Below, one piece after another: positions 1 to 7,359 of a DNA stretch of 16,376 bases. Source of the stretch: Odoribacteraceae bacterium (lineage in GTDB: Bacteria > Bacteroidota > Bacteroidia > Bacteroidales > Marinifilaceae). The translations under genes and the position numbers were made by a program. The stretch is from assembly GCA_031267995.1 (NCBI GenBank), contig JAIRXZ010000135.1:1-16376 (forward strand), given 5' to 3'. How positions within the stretch are numbered: position 1 is the stretch's first letter; each line of letters begins with the position of its first letter. Under the pieces are notes generated by a model. It searched no databases, was not told the DNA's origin, and was given only the letters and a program-made list of their open reading frames with translations.

Positions 1-205
1 CCTGAAAGGGTCAAAGCAATAACTTATCGCCATCCAAAAACTCCTGAAAGGGTCAAAGAAATAACTTATCGCTATCCAAAAACTCCTGAAAGGGTCAAAG
101 AAATAACTTATCGCCATCCAAAAACTCCTGAAAGGGTCAAAGAAATAACTTATCGCCATCAAAAAACTCCCGGCGGGGTGAAAAACTGAATTATCGCTGT
201 CACCC
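1..205. repeat. 42-bp tandem array upstream of fecR
   Basis: Four near-identical 42-bp units lie at 1-42, 43-84, 85-126 and 127-168. They differ at only a few positions, for example caaagcaat versus caaagaaat and gccatcc versus gctatcc. A degenerate fifth copy (about 169-205) still holds ttatcgc. The array touches the window edge and probably continues upstream. Because 42 is a multiple of 3, one plus-strand frame is open through all units, reading PERVKEI-TYRHPKT per unit and stopping at TGA 187-189. One minus-strand frame is open as well. The array could be the C-terminal tail of an upstream protein or a non-coding minisatellite; the sequence does not decide. No sigma-factor signature is visible in it. 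Confidence 0.93.
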
Positions 206-211
206 TTTTTT
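176..211 (+). terminator. Candidate Rho-independent terminator before fecR
   Basis: The arms GGGTGA (176-181) and TCACCC (200-205) can form a 6-bp stem with an 18-nt loop, followed directly by six T. The hairpin is built from the degenerate last copy of the 42-bp array. If active it would end transcription of an upstream gene and leave fecR to a promoter inside 212-249, where no clear TAnnTTTG box is seen. The stem is short, so the call is moderate. Confidence 0.45.
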
Positions 212-249
212 GTTCAAACCGTGTCTTTAGGGTAAAAATTTTTGAAGAC

Positions 250-1407
250 ATGGATTTCAATAGTGACACCATTCACGCCCTGATTGCCGCCAGGCTGTGC
301 GGCGAGACGCTCCGGGAAGAGGAAAACAGACGCCTGGATGCCTGGCTGGAACTCCCCGGCAATAAGGAAGAATACGCCTATTACCGTTCGATTTACCAAA
401 AGCGAGGACGCCTGCGGGTGTGGGATAGCGCCCGACCGCCGCGGGGCTTTGCCGGGAGAAACTTCCGGGAGAAGTCGCGCCTGTCGTTGCGCGCCCGTCG
501 CTGGTCGCGTTACGCGGTAGTCATCGTCCCGCTGCTGATCGTGGCGCTGGCGGTATCCCTGGAGTGGGGCGGGGGCGCGTCCGACGGGGGAGTTGATCCC
601 CGCGACGTGGCGCCCGGATCGTCGCGCGCCGTGTTGCAGCGGGAAGACGGTCGGCAATTCGTCCTGGCCGACTCCGGTTTGTTGCTCGTCGACGGTATTC
701 CCTCGCGCGGCCAGGCCGCGGGCACGCTGGAGTATCGCGACGCGGGCGAGCTTCCCGCGGAGATGCACCGCCTGGAGATCGGCAGGGGAGGGGAGTACAA
801 GGTGGAGTTGCCCGACGGCAGCCGCGTGTGGCTGAACTCGGAATCGCGGATCACCTATCCCACTCGCTTCACGGGCGACGAGCGGCGGGTGTGGCTGCAC
901 GGTGAGGCCTATTTCGAGGTGACGCCCGACGCCTCGCGCCCCTTCATTGTCTCCGTCGACGCCTGCGAGGCGCGGGTGCTGGGCACCTCTTTCAACGTGA
1001 CGCGCTACGACGGCGACACCCACGTCATCACCACTGTCCTCGACGGCTGCGTGGAGGTGACCGCCGGCGGGGTTACCGAGCGGCTGCTCCCCGATCGCCA
1101 ATGCCTCTATAACCCGCTGACGGGGACGATGACTACCCGCGTCGTGGACGCCTCGCGCGTGGTTTCGTGGAAGAACGGTTTGTTCATCTTCGACGACGTG
1201 TCCATCGAGCAGATCGCCCGCCAGATTGCCCGCTGGTACGACGTGTCGGTGCGTTTTGCCGACGATGCCTCGCGCGCCGCCTCCTTCACGGGGGCGATGG
1301 AGCGTTACCGTCCCGTCAGCTACATTGCCCGCTTGCTGGGCGAGACGAACACCGTGGGCTGCTATCTTGAAGACAATCGCGTGTTGGTTTTTCACGCGCT
1401 AAAATAA
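250..1407 (+). CDS. FecR-family anti-sigma factor
   Basis: This is a 385-residue inner-membrane regulator of the FecR family. In Bacteroidota such proteins bind an ECF sigma factor in the cytoplasm and receive a signal in the periplasm from the STN domain of a partner TonB-dependent receptor. Residues 1-80 form a charged cytoplasmic N-terminal part. One hydrophobic segment (about 88-104, VVIVPLLIVALAV core) is the single membrane helix. A FecR domain (about 180-280) contains LPDGSRVWLNSESRITYP, GEAYFEV and GTSFNV. The C-terminal part (about 306-384) matches the DUF4974 type, with WKNGLFIFDDVSIEQIARQI. Length and order are usual for the family. The ATG at 250 follows an A/T-rich leader without a Shine-Dalgarno sequence, as is common in this phylum. 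The SusC gene directly downstream has an STN domain, which supports a shared signalling circuit. The cognate sigma factor is not in the window and is expected upstream. Confidence 0.93.
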   Translation: MDFNSDTIHALIAARLCGETLREEENRRLDAWLELPGNKEEYAYYRSIYQKRGRLRVWDSARPPRGFAGRNFREKSRLSLRARRWSRYAVVIVPLLIVALAVSLEWGGGASDGGVDPRDVAPGSSRAVLQREDGRQFVLADSGLLLVDGIPSRGQAAGTLEYRDAGELPAEMHRLEIGRGGEYKVELPDGSRVWLNSESRITYPTRFTGDERRVWLHGEAYFEVTPDASRPFIVSVDACEARVLGTSFNVTRYDGDTHVITTVLDGCVEVTAGGVTERLLPDRQCLYNPLTGTMTTRVVDASRVVSWKNGLFIFDDVSIEQIARQIARWYDVSVRFADDASRAASFTGAMERYRPVSYIARLLGETNTVGCYLEDNRVLVFHALK

Positions 1408-1408
1408 A

Positions 1409-1478
1409 ACCGGCGGGCGCGGGAACGCCCACCGGTCGCGGATTGTAACCGCCGGAGCGCGCGGGAAACGCCTCCGGC
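1409..1478 (+). promoter_or_regulatory. Two adjacent hairpins between fecR and susC
   Basis: Two GC-rich inverted repeats fill most of the 99-bp gap. Hairpin 1 pairs ACCGGCGGGCG (1409-1419) with CGCCCACCGGT (1426-1436): 10 of 11 positions pair across a 6-nt loop. Hairpin 2 pairs GCCGGAG (1451-1457) with CTCCGGC (1472-1478) across 14 nt. Neither is followed by a T run, so they do not look like intrinsic terminators. They may mark an mRNA processing or stability element that separates low fecR from high susC expression, but that role is inferred. Confidence 0.55.
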
Positions 1479-1506
1479 AAGTAAACACATAAATGCACAC
1501 AAATCT

Positions 1507-4500
1507 ATGGAAAAAAAACAAGAGAAAGCGTCCTCCCGCGGGGGAAGGCGGGTTAAAATGTATCGGATTATGCGCCTGGCGTTTTTCATGATCGTCTTTT
1601 TCAACTTCTCCCTCTCGGCGACGCTGCTGTCGCAGGAGGACAAGTTCAGCATCTGCAGGAGCGACGTGACCATCAAGGAGATTTTTGACGAAATCACCCG
1701 CGGCAGCACCTATCGCTTCTTCTACAACAACGAGTTTGACGTGCGCCGCAAGGTGGACATCGACCTGCGCGACGCCTCCATCGACGAGGTCATGCACGAA
1801 CTCCTCACCGGTCTCCCGTACAGCCACACGACGGTGGACGAGTACATTATCATCCGTCACGACCCCAATGCCCTCCTCCAGCAGCGCTTCATCGGCCGCC
1901 GCGTCGCCGGCACGGTCAGGGACAGGCACGGCGCCCCCCTTCCCGGCGTCACGGTGCAGGTAAAGGGCACCACCACGGGCGTGGTCACGGACAAGGAGGG
2001 GCGTTTCGCCATCGTCCTCACGGGAGGAAGCGGCGACCAGGCCTTGCTATTTTCCTTCGTCGGCATGCAGCGGCAGGAGCTGGCCGTGCTCCCGGACAAG
2101 TCTGATTATGACATCGTCATGCAGGAGGAGGTGCGCGCCATCGACGAGGTCGTCGTCACCGGTTACGCGGACATCCGCAAGTCCGAGATGGTCGGCTCCT
2201 CCAACACCGTCAAGCGCGAAGAGCTCCTCTACGACGGCACCAACAGCATCGAGCAGATGCTGCAAGGCGTGCTTCCCGGCATGCTGGTAATGAACACGGA
2301 CGGCCTCGTGGGCACCCGCCAGAAAGTCCGCGTGCGGGGCACCTCCACCCTCCTTGGCAACCAGGAGCCGGTGTGGGTCGTCGACGGGATTATTCAAGAA
2401 GACCCCCTCCCCTTCAAAGCCCAGGAGTTAGACACCTTCAACCCGGACAATTTCGACATGATCCGCGACTTCGTCGGCAGCGCCATCGCCTGGCTCAACC
2501 CCAACGACATCGACGAGATCACCATCCTCAAGGACGCCGCCGCCACCGTCATGTACGGCGTCCGCGCCGCCAACGGCGTCATCGTCATCACCACCAAAAA
2601 GGGGCAAGCCGGTCGCGTCGCCCTCTCCTACAGCGGCGGGTTTAGCATTTCCGGCGCCCTCACATATAGAAAGATGAACCTCATGAACTCCGAGGAGCGC
2701 GTCGACGTATCCCGCGAAATCTACGAGCGTCGCCTCTATGGCAACCGCCCCACGGACAACGTCGGCTACGAGCAGGTCTTGAAGCAATACCTCGCCAAGG
2801 AGATCTCCTTCGCCGACTTCGACGCCGGCGTCAAGCGCCTCGCCGCCATGAACACCGACTGGCTGGACATCCTCTATCGCGACCCCGTCAGCCACAACCA
2901 CACCCTCAGCTTCTCCGGCGGCAAGGAAAACGTCACCTACTACGCCTCCCTCAACGCCCGCCAGACCCTCGGCACGGCCAGGGGAAACGACGTCGCCTCC
3001 TACGGCGCCTCCCTCAACATCGACTCGCGGCTCAACGACCACCTCTCCCTCTCCGCCCGCCTCAACGCCAACCTCGCCAACACCAGCAGCTTCTACACCG
3101 TCGACCCCTACACCTACGCCACCCGCACCAGCCGCGCCATCCCCTGCCGCGACGACAACGGCAACCTCGTCTACTACAACACCGTCGACAACTTCGCCTA
3201 CAACGTCATCAACGAACTCGCCAACACCGGCAACACCAACGAAACCCGCGGCTTCGGCATCAACGCCAACGCCCGCTACACCTTCTTCGCCGGGCTGAAC
3301 GCGCAGACCCTCTTCGGCCTCTCCGCCACCATCACCAACGGCGAATCGTACGCCTCCGAGCGCACCCACTACATCACCCTCAAGCGTCGCTACGAGTTCA
3401 ACGCCTACGGCCCCGAAACCCCTGAATACAAGGCCTCCATCCTCCCACACGGCGGCGAACTCAACACCATGGACAGCCGCGCCACCTCCGTCACGTGGCG
3501 CAACTCCCTCTCCTTCGACCGCGTCCTCGGCGACCGCCACCGCGTCGGCGCCATGATCGGCCAGGAGATCCGAAGCACCCTCTCCAAGGGCGTATCCTCT
3601 ACCGTCTTCGGATACTTCCCGGACAGGGGCAAGAGCATCTCGCTCCCCCGCGCCACCATCACCACCATCGCCGGCGCACTGGCGCCCAACGACATATACG
3701 ACCAGATGCAGACCGCGCTTTCCGAATCGAAATCCAACGTCTTCTCGCTCTACGGCAGCGCCACCTACTCGTTCGACGAGCGTTACGTCGCCACCGGCAG
3801 CATCCGCTGGGACGCCTCCAACCGTTTCGGGCAGGACAAGCGCGACCGTTTCCTCCCCGTCTGGTCTGTCGGCGGCCGCTGGAACGCCCGCGAGGAGCCG
3901 TGGCTCAGGAACCAGGACGTCCTCAGCGAGTTGAACCTCCGATTCTCCTACGGCTGGCAGGGAAACGTCGCCGAGGGCGTCGGCCCCGACCTCATCCTCA
4001 GGATCCCCTCCAACCCCGTCAGCAAGCAAACGGGCGAGATGATGCTCACCATCCGCTCGCTCCCCTACGCCGACCTCCGCTGGGAGAAGACCCGCACCTA
4101 CAACCTCGGCCTCGACGTTGGTCTCCTCAAAAATCGCTTTACCCTCTCCGCCGAGGCCTACCGCAAGCACACGGAGGACGTCATCATTTACGAGGAGCTC
4201 CCCCTCTCCTACGGCATGGAGAGCATGCCCGTCAACGGCGGCAACCTCCTCAACGAAGGCATTGAAATCCAGCTGCGCGCCACCATCATCCGCGCCCGCG
4301 ACGTCGTCTGGAACATCTCCCTCAACACCTCCAAGAACCGCAACCGCGTGGAGTCGCCCATCGACCATTCCGCGCAGTGGCTCTACGCCAAGGGGGGCAA
4401 CCTCGGCAAGAAGGGCTACCCCGTGTCGGCCTTTTGGGCGTTCAATTTCACGGGGTTGGACAACGAGCATGGCTTCCCCCTCTTCGACGTCCCCACGCGC

Positions 4501-5103
4501 GAGGAGAACCCCGCCGCCATCGACGACGTCACCGAGTACATGCGCTACGCCGGCCATCTCGTCCCCGATTTCGAGGGCGGTATCGCCACCACCGTCCGCT
4601 ACAAAACGCTGACGCTGGCCACCTCCTTCAACCTCAACATCGGCGCCAAGAAGTTCCTCTACAACATGTTCAACCGCCAGGGGCTGCCCAGCGCCTACGA
4701 CAACCTGCCCAAGGAGTTTACCGGCCGTTGGCGCGCGCCGGGCGATGCCTCGCTGATCCCCGGCATACCGGGCAACGTGGAGAGCGGTGTTTCCAACTCC
4801 TTTGTCCACCCCAGCGTGCTGCTGCCGGCGGGCGCGCAGGAGAGCCGCTACAACATGTACAACTATTCGACGGCGCGGGTGGTGAACGCCTCGTTCCTGC
4901 GGTGCAACTCGGTGTCGCTTTCGTACTCCGTGCCGGAGGAGGCCATCAAGCGCCTCTCGCTGAAGAACCTGCTGCTGACCGCTTCCGTCACCAACCCTTT
5001 TATTATCGTCAGCAAGGAGTTCAAGGGGATGGATCCGGAGGTGGCCACGGGCAAACAGCCCATCAGCCGCACCTTTTCCCTGAATGTTAACGTGAGCTTC
5101 TAA
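1507..5103 (+). CDS. SusC/RagA-family TonB-dependent receptor with STN domain
   Basis: This 1198-residue outer-membrane receptor would import a substrate together with the downstream SusD-like lipoprotein, powered by TonB. A basic N-terminus and hydrophobic stretch (about residues 18-40, RLAFFMIVFFNFSLSA) form the signal peptide. An STN domain follows (about 49-118, VTIKEIFDEITRG and VDIDLRDASIDEVMHELL). A carboxypeptidase-regulatory-like domain is at about 131-210 (VAGTVRDRHGAPLPGVTVQVKG). The plug begins at VVVTGY (about 215-220) and includes RVRGTSTL, WVVDGI and YGVRAANGVIVITTKKG. The rest is the 22-strand barrel, ending in an aromatic residue (NVNVSF). The STN domain couples this receptor to FecR signalling. 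ATG 1558 (residue 18) is an alternative start that would shorten the basic leader; both give a plausible signal peptide. The substrate cannot be read from sequence. About 2100-4600 uses strongly C-ending codons, unlike the G-ending codons of most other genes here. Confidence 0.96.
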   Translation: MEKKQEKASSRGGRRVKMYRIMRLAFFMIVFFNFSLSATLLSQEDKFSICRSDVTIKEIFDEITRGSTYRFFYNNEFDVRRKVDIDLRDASIDEVMHELLTGLPYSHTTVDEYIIIRHDPNALLQQRFIGRRVAGTVRDRHGAPLPGVTVQVKGTTTGVVTDKEGRFAIVLTGGSGDQALLFSFVGMQRQELAVLPDKSDYDIVMQEEVRAIDEVVVTGYADIRKSEMVGSSNTVKREELLYDGTNSIEQMLQGVLPGMLVMNTDGLVGTRQKVRVRGTSTLLGNQEPVWVVDGIIQEDPLPFKAQELDTFNPDNFDMIRDFVGSAIAWLNPNDIDEITILKDAAATVMYGVRAANGVIVITTKKGQAGRVALSYSGGFSISGALTYRKMNLMNSEERVDVSREIYERRLYGNRPTDNVGYEQVLKQYLAKEISFADFDAGVKRLAAMNTDWLDILYRDPVSHNHTLSFSGGKENVTYYASLNARQTLGTARGNDVASYGASLNIDSRLNDHLSLSARLNANLANTSSFYTVDPYTYATRTSRAIPCRDDNGNLVYYNTVDNFAYNVINELANTGNTNETRGFGINANARYTFFAGLNAQTLFGLSATITNGESYASERTHYITLKRRYEFNAYGPETPEYKASILPHGGELNTMDSRATSVTWRNSLSFDRVLGDRHRVGAMIGQEIRSTLSKGVSSTVFGYFPDRGKSISLPRATITTIAGALAPNDIYDQMQTALSESKSNVFSLYGSATYSFDERYVATGSIRWDASNRFGQDKRDRFLPVWSVGGRWNAREEPWLRNQDVLSELNLRFSYGWQGNVAEGVGPDLILRIPSNPVSKQTGEMMLTIRSLPYADLRWEKTRTYNLGLDVGLLKNRFTLSAEAYRKHTEDVIIYEELPLSYGMESMPVNGGNLLNEGIEIQLRATIIRARDVVWNISLNTSKNRNRVESPIDHSAQWLYAKGGNLGKKGYPVSAFWAFNFTGLDNEHGFPLFDVPTREENPAAIDDVTEYMRYAGHLVPDFEGGIATTVRYKTLTLATSFNLNIGAKKFLYNMFNRQGLPSAYDNLPKEFTGRWRAPGDASLIPGIPGNVESGVSNSFVHPSVLLPAGAQESRYNMYNYSTARVVNASFLRCNSVSLSYSVPEEAIKRLSLKNLLLTASVTNPFIIVSKEFKGMDPEVATGKQPISRTFSLNVNVSF

Positions 5104-5182
5104 CAAACAGGAAGATGATGCAACCCCGTTTGTCCCCGCTACCCGCGAATTCGTGGCTTTATTCATGTGACGAGAGAGTAAC

Positions 5183-5755
5183 ATGTACGCTACGATGAAT
5201 AACACGATTCAATTCGTGCCGGGCACGCTTCAATTCGTGCCGAACACGCTTCAATTCGTGCCTGACACGATTCAATTCGTGCCGAACACGATTCAATTCG
5301 TGCCGGACACGATGGAAATTGGAAAACACACGTCTGTGTTTGCCAAGAAAATTGGCGTGTTTTTCACGGGAATGGTCGTGTTTTTCACGGACACACTCGT
5401 GTTTTCAAACAACATACTCGTTTTTATAACGAAAACACCCGTGTCGATCGCCATGACGTGTATGAAAGCTCTTTCCGCGTGTGTAAAAACTTTTTTCACG
5501 TGTGTGAAAACTTTTTTCACGTGTGTGAAATTTTTTTTCACGTGTGTGAAATTCGTGGAAACAAGGGTGAAAATGGCAGCAACAGGGGTGTTCGGGACAA
5601 ACACGAGGGTGTTTAAACCATTAACTACAAGTGATATGATAAAATCAAGCGCGATTTTGCCGGACACGCGGGCGCGAGCCACGCGCTCGACCGCGCGAGC
5701 CACACGATCGACCGCGCGGACGACAGCAAGAGGGGCGTTGGCCACGGCCGCGTAG
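5183..5755 (+). CDS. Possible heptapeptide-repeat protein in the susC-susD gap
   Basis: This is an ATG-to-TAG frame of 190 codons. From residue 8 on it divides without exception into 7-residue units: five T(I/L)QFVP(G/N/D) units, then units of the TxVFFT type, four of the TCVKTFF type, and Arg-rich RATRSTA units at the C-terminus. There is no signal peptide, clear membrane helix or known domain, and I recognise no family. The frame lies 79 bp after susC and 41 bp before susD, so it would be co-transcribed with both. A long minus-strand frame (5293-5772) is also open across most of the same repeats. Openness is therefore weak evidence for coding, because any stop-free 21-bp unit keeps its frame open. 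Differences between neighbouring units are largely non-synonymous (G/N/D and I/L). A structured non-coding array is at least equally likely. Confidence 0.3.
   Translation: MYATMNNTIQFVPGTLQFVPNTLQFVPDTIQFVPNTIQFVPDTMEIGKHTSVFAKKIGVFFTGMVVFFTDTLVFSNNILVFITKTPVSIAMTCMKALSACVKTFFTCVKTFFTCVKFFFTCVKFVETRVKMAATGVFGTNTRVFKPLTTSDMIKSSAILPDTRARATRSTARATRSTARTTARGALATAA
5204..5749. repeat. Composite 21-bp tandem array, 26 in-phase units
   Basis: Starting at ACG 5204, the sequence divides into consecutive 21-bp units up to the TAG codon at 5753. Family A (5204-5308, five units) follows ACG-wTTCAATTCGTGCC. Family B (5330-5455) carries GTGTTT, with CGTGTTTTTCACG at two places. Family C (5477-5560, four units) has the core TTTTTTCACGTGTGTGAAAA. 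Family D (5666-5728) carries CGCGAGCCACRCG. The unit boundary reads CACG in 12 units, at 5203, 5224, 5245, 5266, 5287, 5308, 5329, 5497, 5518, 5539, 5602 and 5665. Many units can form a small hairpin: CGTGCC-G-GGCACG in A, CGTG-TTTTT-CACG in B, TTTTCAC-GTGT-GTGAAAA in C. The palindrome CACGTG occurs at 5497, 5518 and 5539. Intercistronic gaps in SusC/SusD operons are usually far shorter than the 693 bp seen here. Confidence 0.92.
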
Positions 5756-5796
5756 CCCCCCGCGAACAACATGAAAATAATTTAAACGAAAACGAC

Positions 5797-7341
5797 ATGA
5801 AAAAATACAGATTTACAAGCATCTTGTTCCTGGCCTCCCTCGCGTGGGGCTGCGGCAAGTTTTTGGAAGAGTATAGCCTGAACGAGCTGCGTCCAGGCTC
5901 GGTTATCGACCTCCAACAGTTGATGATCGGCGAGGCGTACCCGGTGACGGGCTTCTTCGCTCCCTACCTGGAGTTTATGACCGATGATATCACGAGCAAT
6001 ATCTCCACCCGCGCCGGCCAGCCGCAGCTTCTTTTGAAGGGCGAGGGGCCTTTCATGTGGCGGCACGACATGTACGAGACGATGGAGGAGCGCGGCGTCA
6101 TCAACGCCAACTCCTACGAGCTGTATTACAAGCACGTGAAGGCGTGCAACGTGGTGCTCGACCACCTGGACGGTGTCGTCGGGTCGACCGACGAGAAAAA
6201 CAAGGCGCGGGGCGAGGCGCTGGCGCTGCGGGCGTACTACTATTTCATGCTGGTGAACCTCTACGGGCAGCCGTACAACGCGCCCGGCGTGGACGTGAAT
6301 ACCGCGCCCGGCGTGCCCTTGCTGGTGAGTTCCGCCGTCAAGGACGAGAACCCCTCGCGCGCCAGCGTGGGCGCCGTTTACCGCCAAATCGAGGCCGATT
6401 TGCTGGAGGCCGAGGGGCTGCTGGCGGAGCTTGGACGGGGAAATAGCAAGTGGCGGGTGACCGACCTGTTTGTTTATAACCTGCTGTCGCGCGTCTACCT
6501 CTACGAGGAGCGCTGGCAGGAGGCGGCCGAGTACGCGACGAAGGTGCTGCACCGGTCGCCGCTGCTGGTGGATCTGTGCAAGTTGACGAACGCGAGCGGG
6601 ACGTTCGCGACAACCAATTCCTTCCCCTCGAACGCGTTTGCTATCGCCGGCGTGGAGACGATCTGGGTGTTTTCCAGTTACCTGGAGTACTCGTTCTCGC
6701 TTAACGCCACCACGTTCCCGACTTACAGCAACGCCTCCCCGGCTCCTTACACGGCCTCCGCGTCGCTGCTGGCCAGCTATGATTATAGCGATGTCAGCGC
6801 CACCGACAGGAAGGATCTGCGGCCACACTTTTTTTACATCGGCTACGGCGCCATGAGCAATCGCCACCACGTGCTGGGGCAAAAGACCGCTATCGACGGC
6901 AACGCCGACCTGCCGACGAAGGGGATGAGGGTGGCCGAGGCGTACCTGAACCGCGCCGAGGCGCTGGCCAGGCTGTTCGCGGCTTCCGGCGACGCGGGGA
7001 ACCGCGTGGGGGCGCTGGCCGATTTGAATTACTTGCGCGAGCATCGCTACGATAGGCGCAACGCGGCGTACGTGCCCGTTGATATTGCCGACGCGGCGGA
7101 GCTGCTGCAGTTTTGCCTCGACGAGCGACGGCGAGAGCTTGCTTACGAGGAGCATCGCTGGTTTGACCTGCGCCGCAACGGGATGCCGGGGGTGGTGCAC
7201 TCGTTCAGGACGGACGCCGAGCAGGTGGTGGTGAAGGATTCGCTGGTTGTCGGCGATCGTCGCTACGTGCTGCCGATCCCGGCCAAGGCGCTGGAGAAGA
7301 ATCCGAATCTAACGCCGAATCCATCGAATACACCCGTGTAA
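5797..7341 (+). CDS. SusD/RagB-family outer-membrane lipoprotein
   Basis: This 514-residue surface lipoprotein caps the SusC channel and binds the substrate before import. The N-terminus MKKYRFTSILFLASLAWGC has a lipobox with Cys19 as the predicted lipidated residue, followed by Gly-Lys. The N-terminal half carries the helical SusD-like repeats, including LALRAYYYFMLVNLYGQPYN. The C-terminal part has the RagB/SusD hallmark ERRRELAYEEHRWFDLRRNG at about residues 443-462 and ends with YVLPIPAKALEKNPNLTPNP. Length is typical for the family. The gene is 18 bp from the next lipoprotein gene, so those two are surely co-transcribed. The long repeat-filled gap before it raises the question of how its level is balanced with SusC. 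The A-rich leader before ATG 5797 (taatttaaacgaaaacgac) fits Bacteroidota starts. Confidence 0.96.
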   Translation: MKKYRFTSILFLASLAWGCGKFLEEYSLNELRPGSVIDLQQLMIGEAYPVTGFFAPYLEFMTDDITSNISTRAGQPQLLLKGEGPFMWRHDMYETMEERGVINANSYELYYKHVKACNVVLDHLDGVVGSTDEKNKARGEALALRAYYYFMLVNLYGQPYNAPGVDVNTAPGVPLLVSSAVKDENPSRASVGAVYRQIEADLLEAEGLLAELGRGNSKWRVTDLFVYNLLSRVYLYEERWQEAAEYATKVLHRSPLLVDLCKLTNASGTFATTNSFPSNAFAIAGVETIWVFSSYLEYSFSLNATTFPTYSNASPAPYTASASLLASYDYSDVSATDRKDLRPHFFYIGYGAMSNRHHVLGQKTAIDGNADLPTKGMRVAEAYLNRAEALARLFAASGDAGNRVGALADLNYLREHRYDRRNAAYVPVDIADAAELLQFCLDERRRELAYEEHRWFDLRRNGMPGVVHSFRTDAEQVVVKDSLVVGDRRYVLPIPAKALEKNPNLTPNPSNTPV

Positions 7342-7359
7342 TTATAAATAATCAATGAG

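Noticed and set aside
2428..5205. A 925-codon open frame on the minus strand opposite susC
   Set aside because: It mirrors the C-ending codons of susC, gives a low-complexity Gly/Val/Asp-rich protein without domains, and lies opposite a clear TonB-dependent receptor.
5293..5772. A 159-codon minus-strand frame across the 21-bp array
   Set aside because: It is open because the repeat unit is stop-free and a multiple of three. Nothing favours it over the plus frame, and it would run against the operon.
5782..7200. A 472-codon minus-strand frame opposite susD, and similar long frames opposite fecR, the lipoprotein and the ABC genes
   Set aside because: High GC content suppresses stops on the reverse strand. 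The products are Arg/His/Pro-rich and without domains, while the plus-strand genes are certain.
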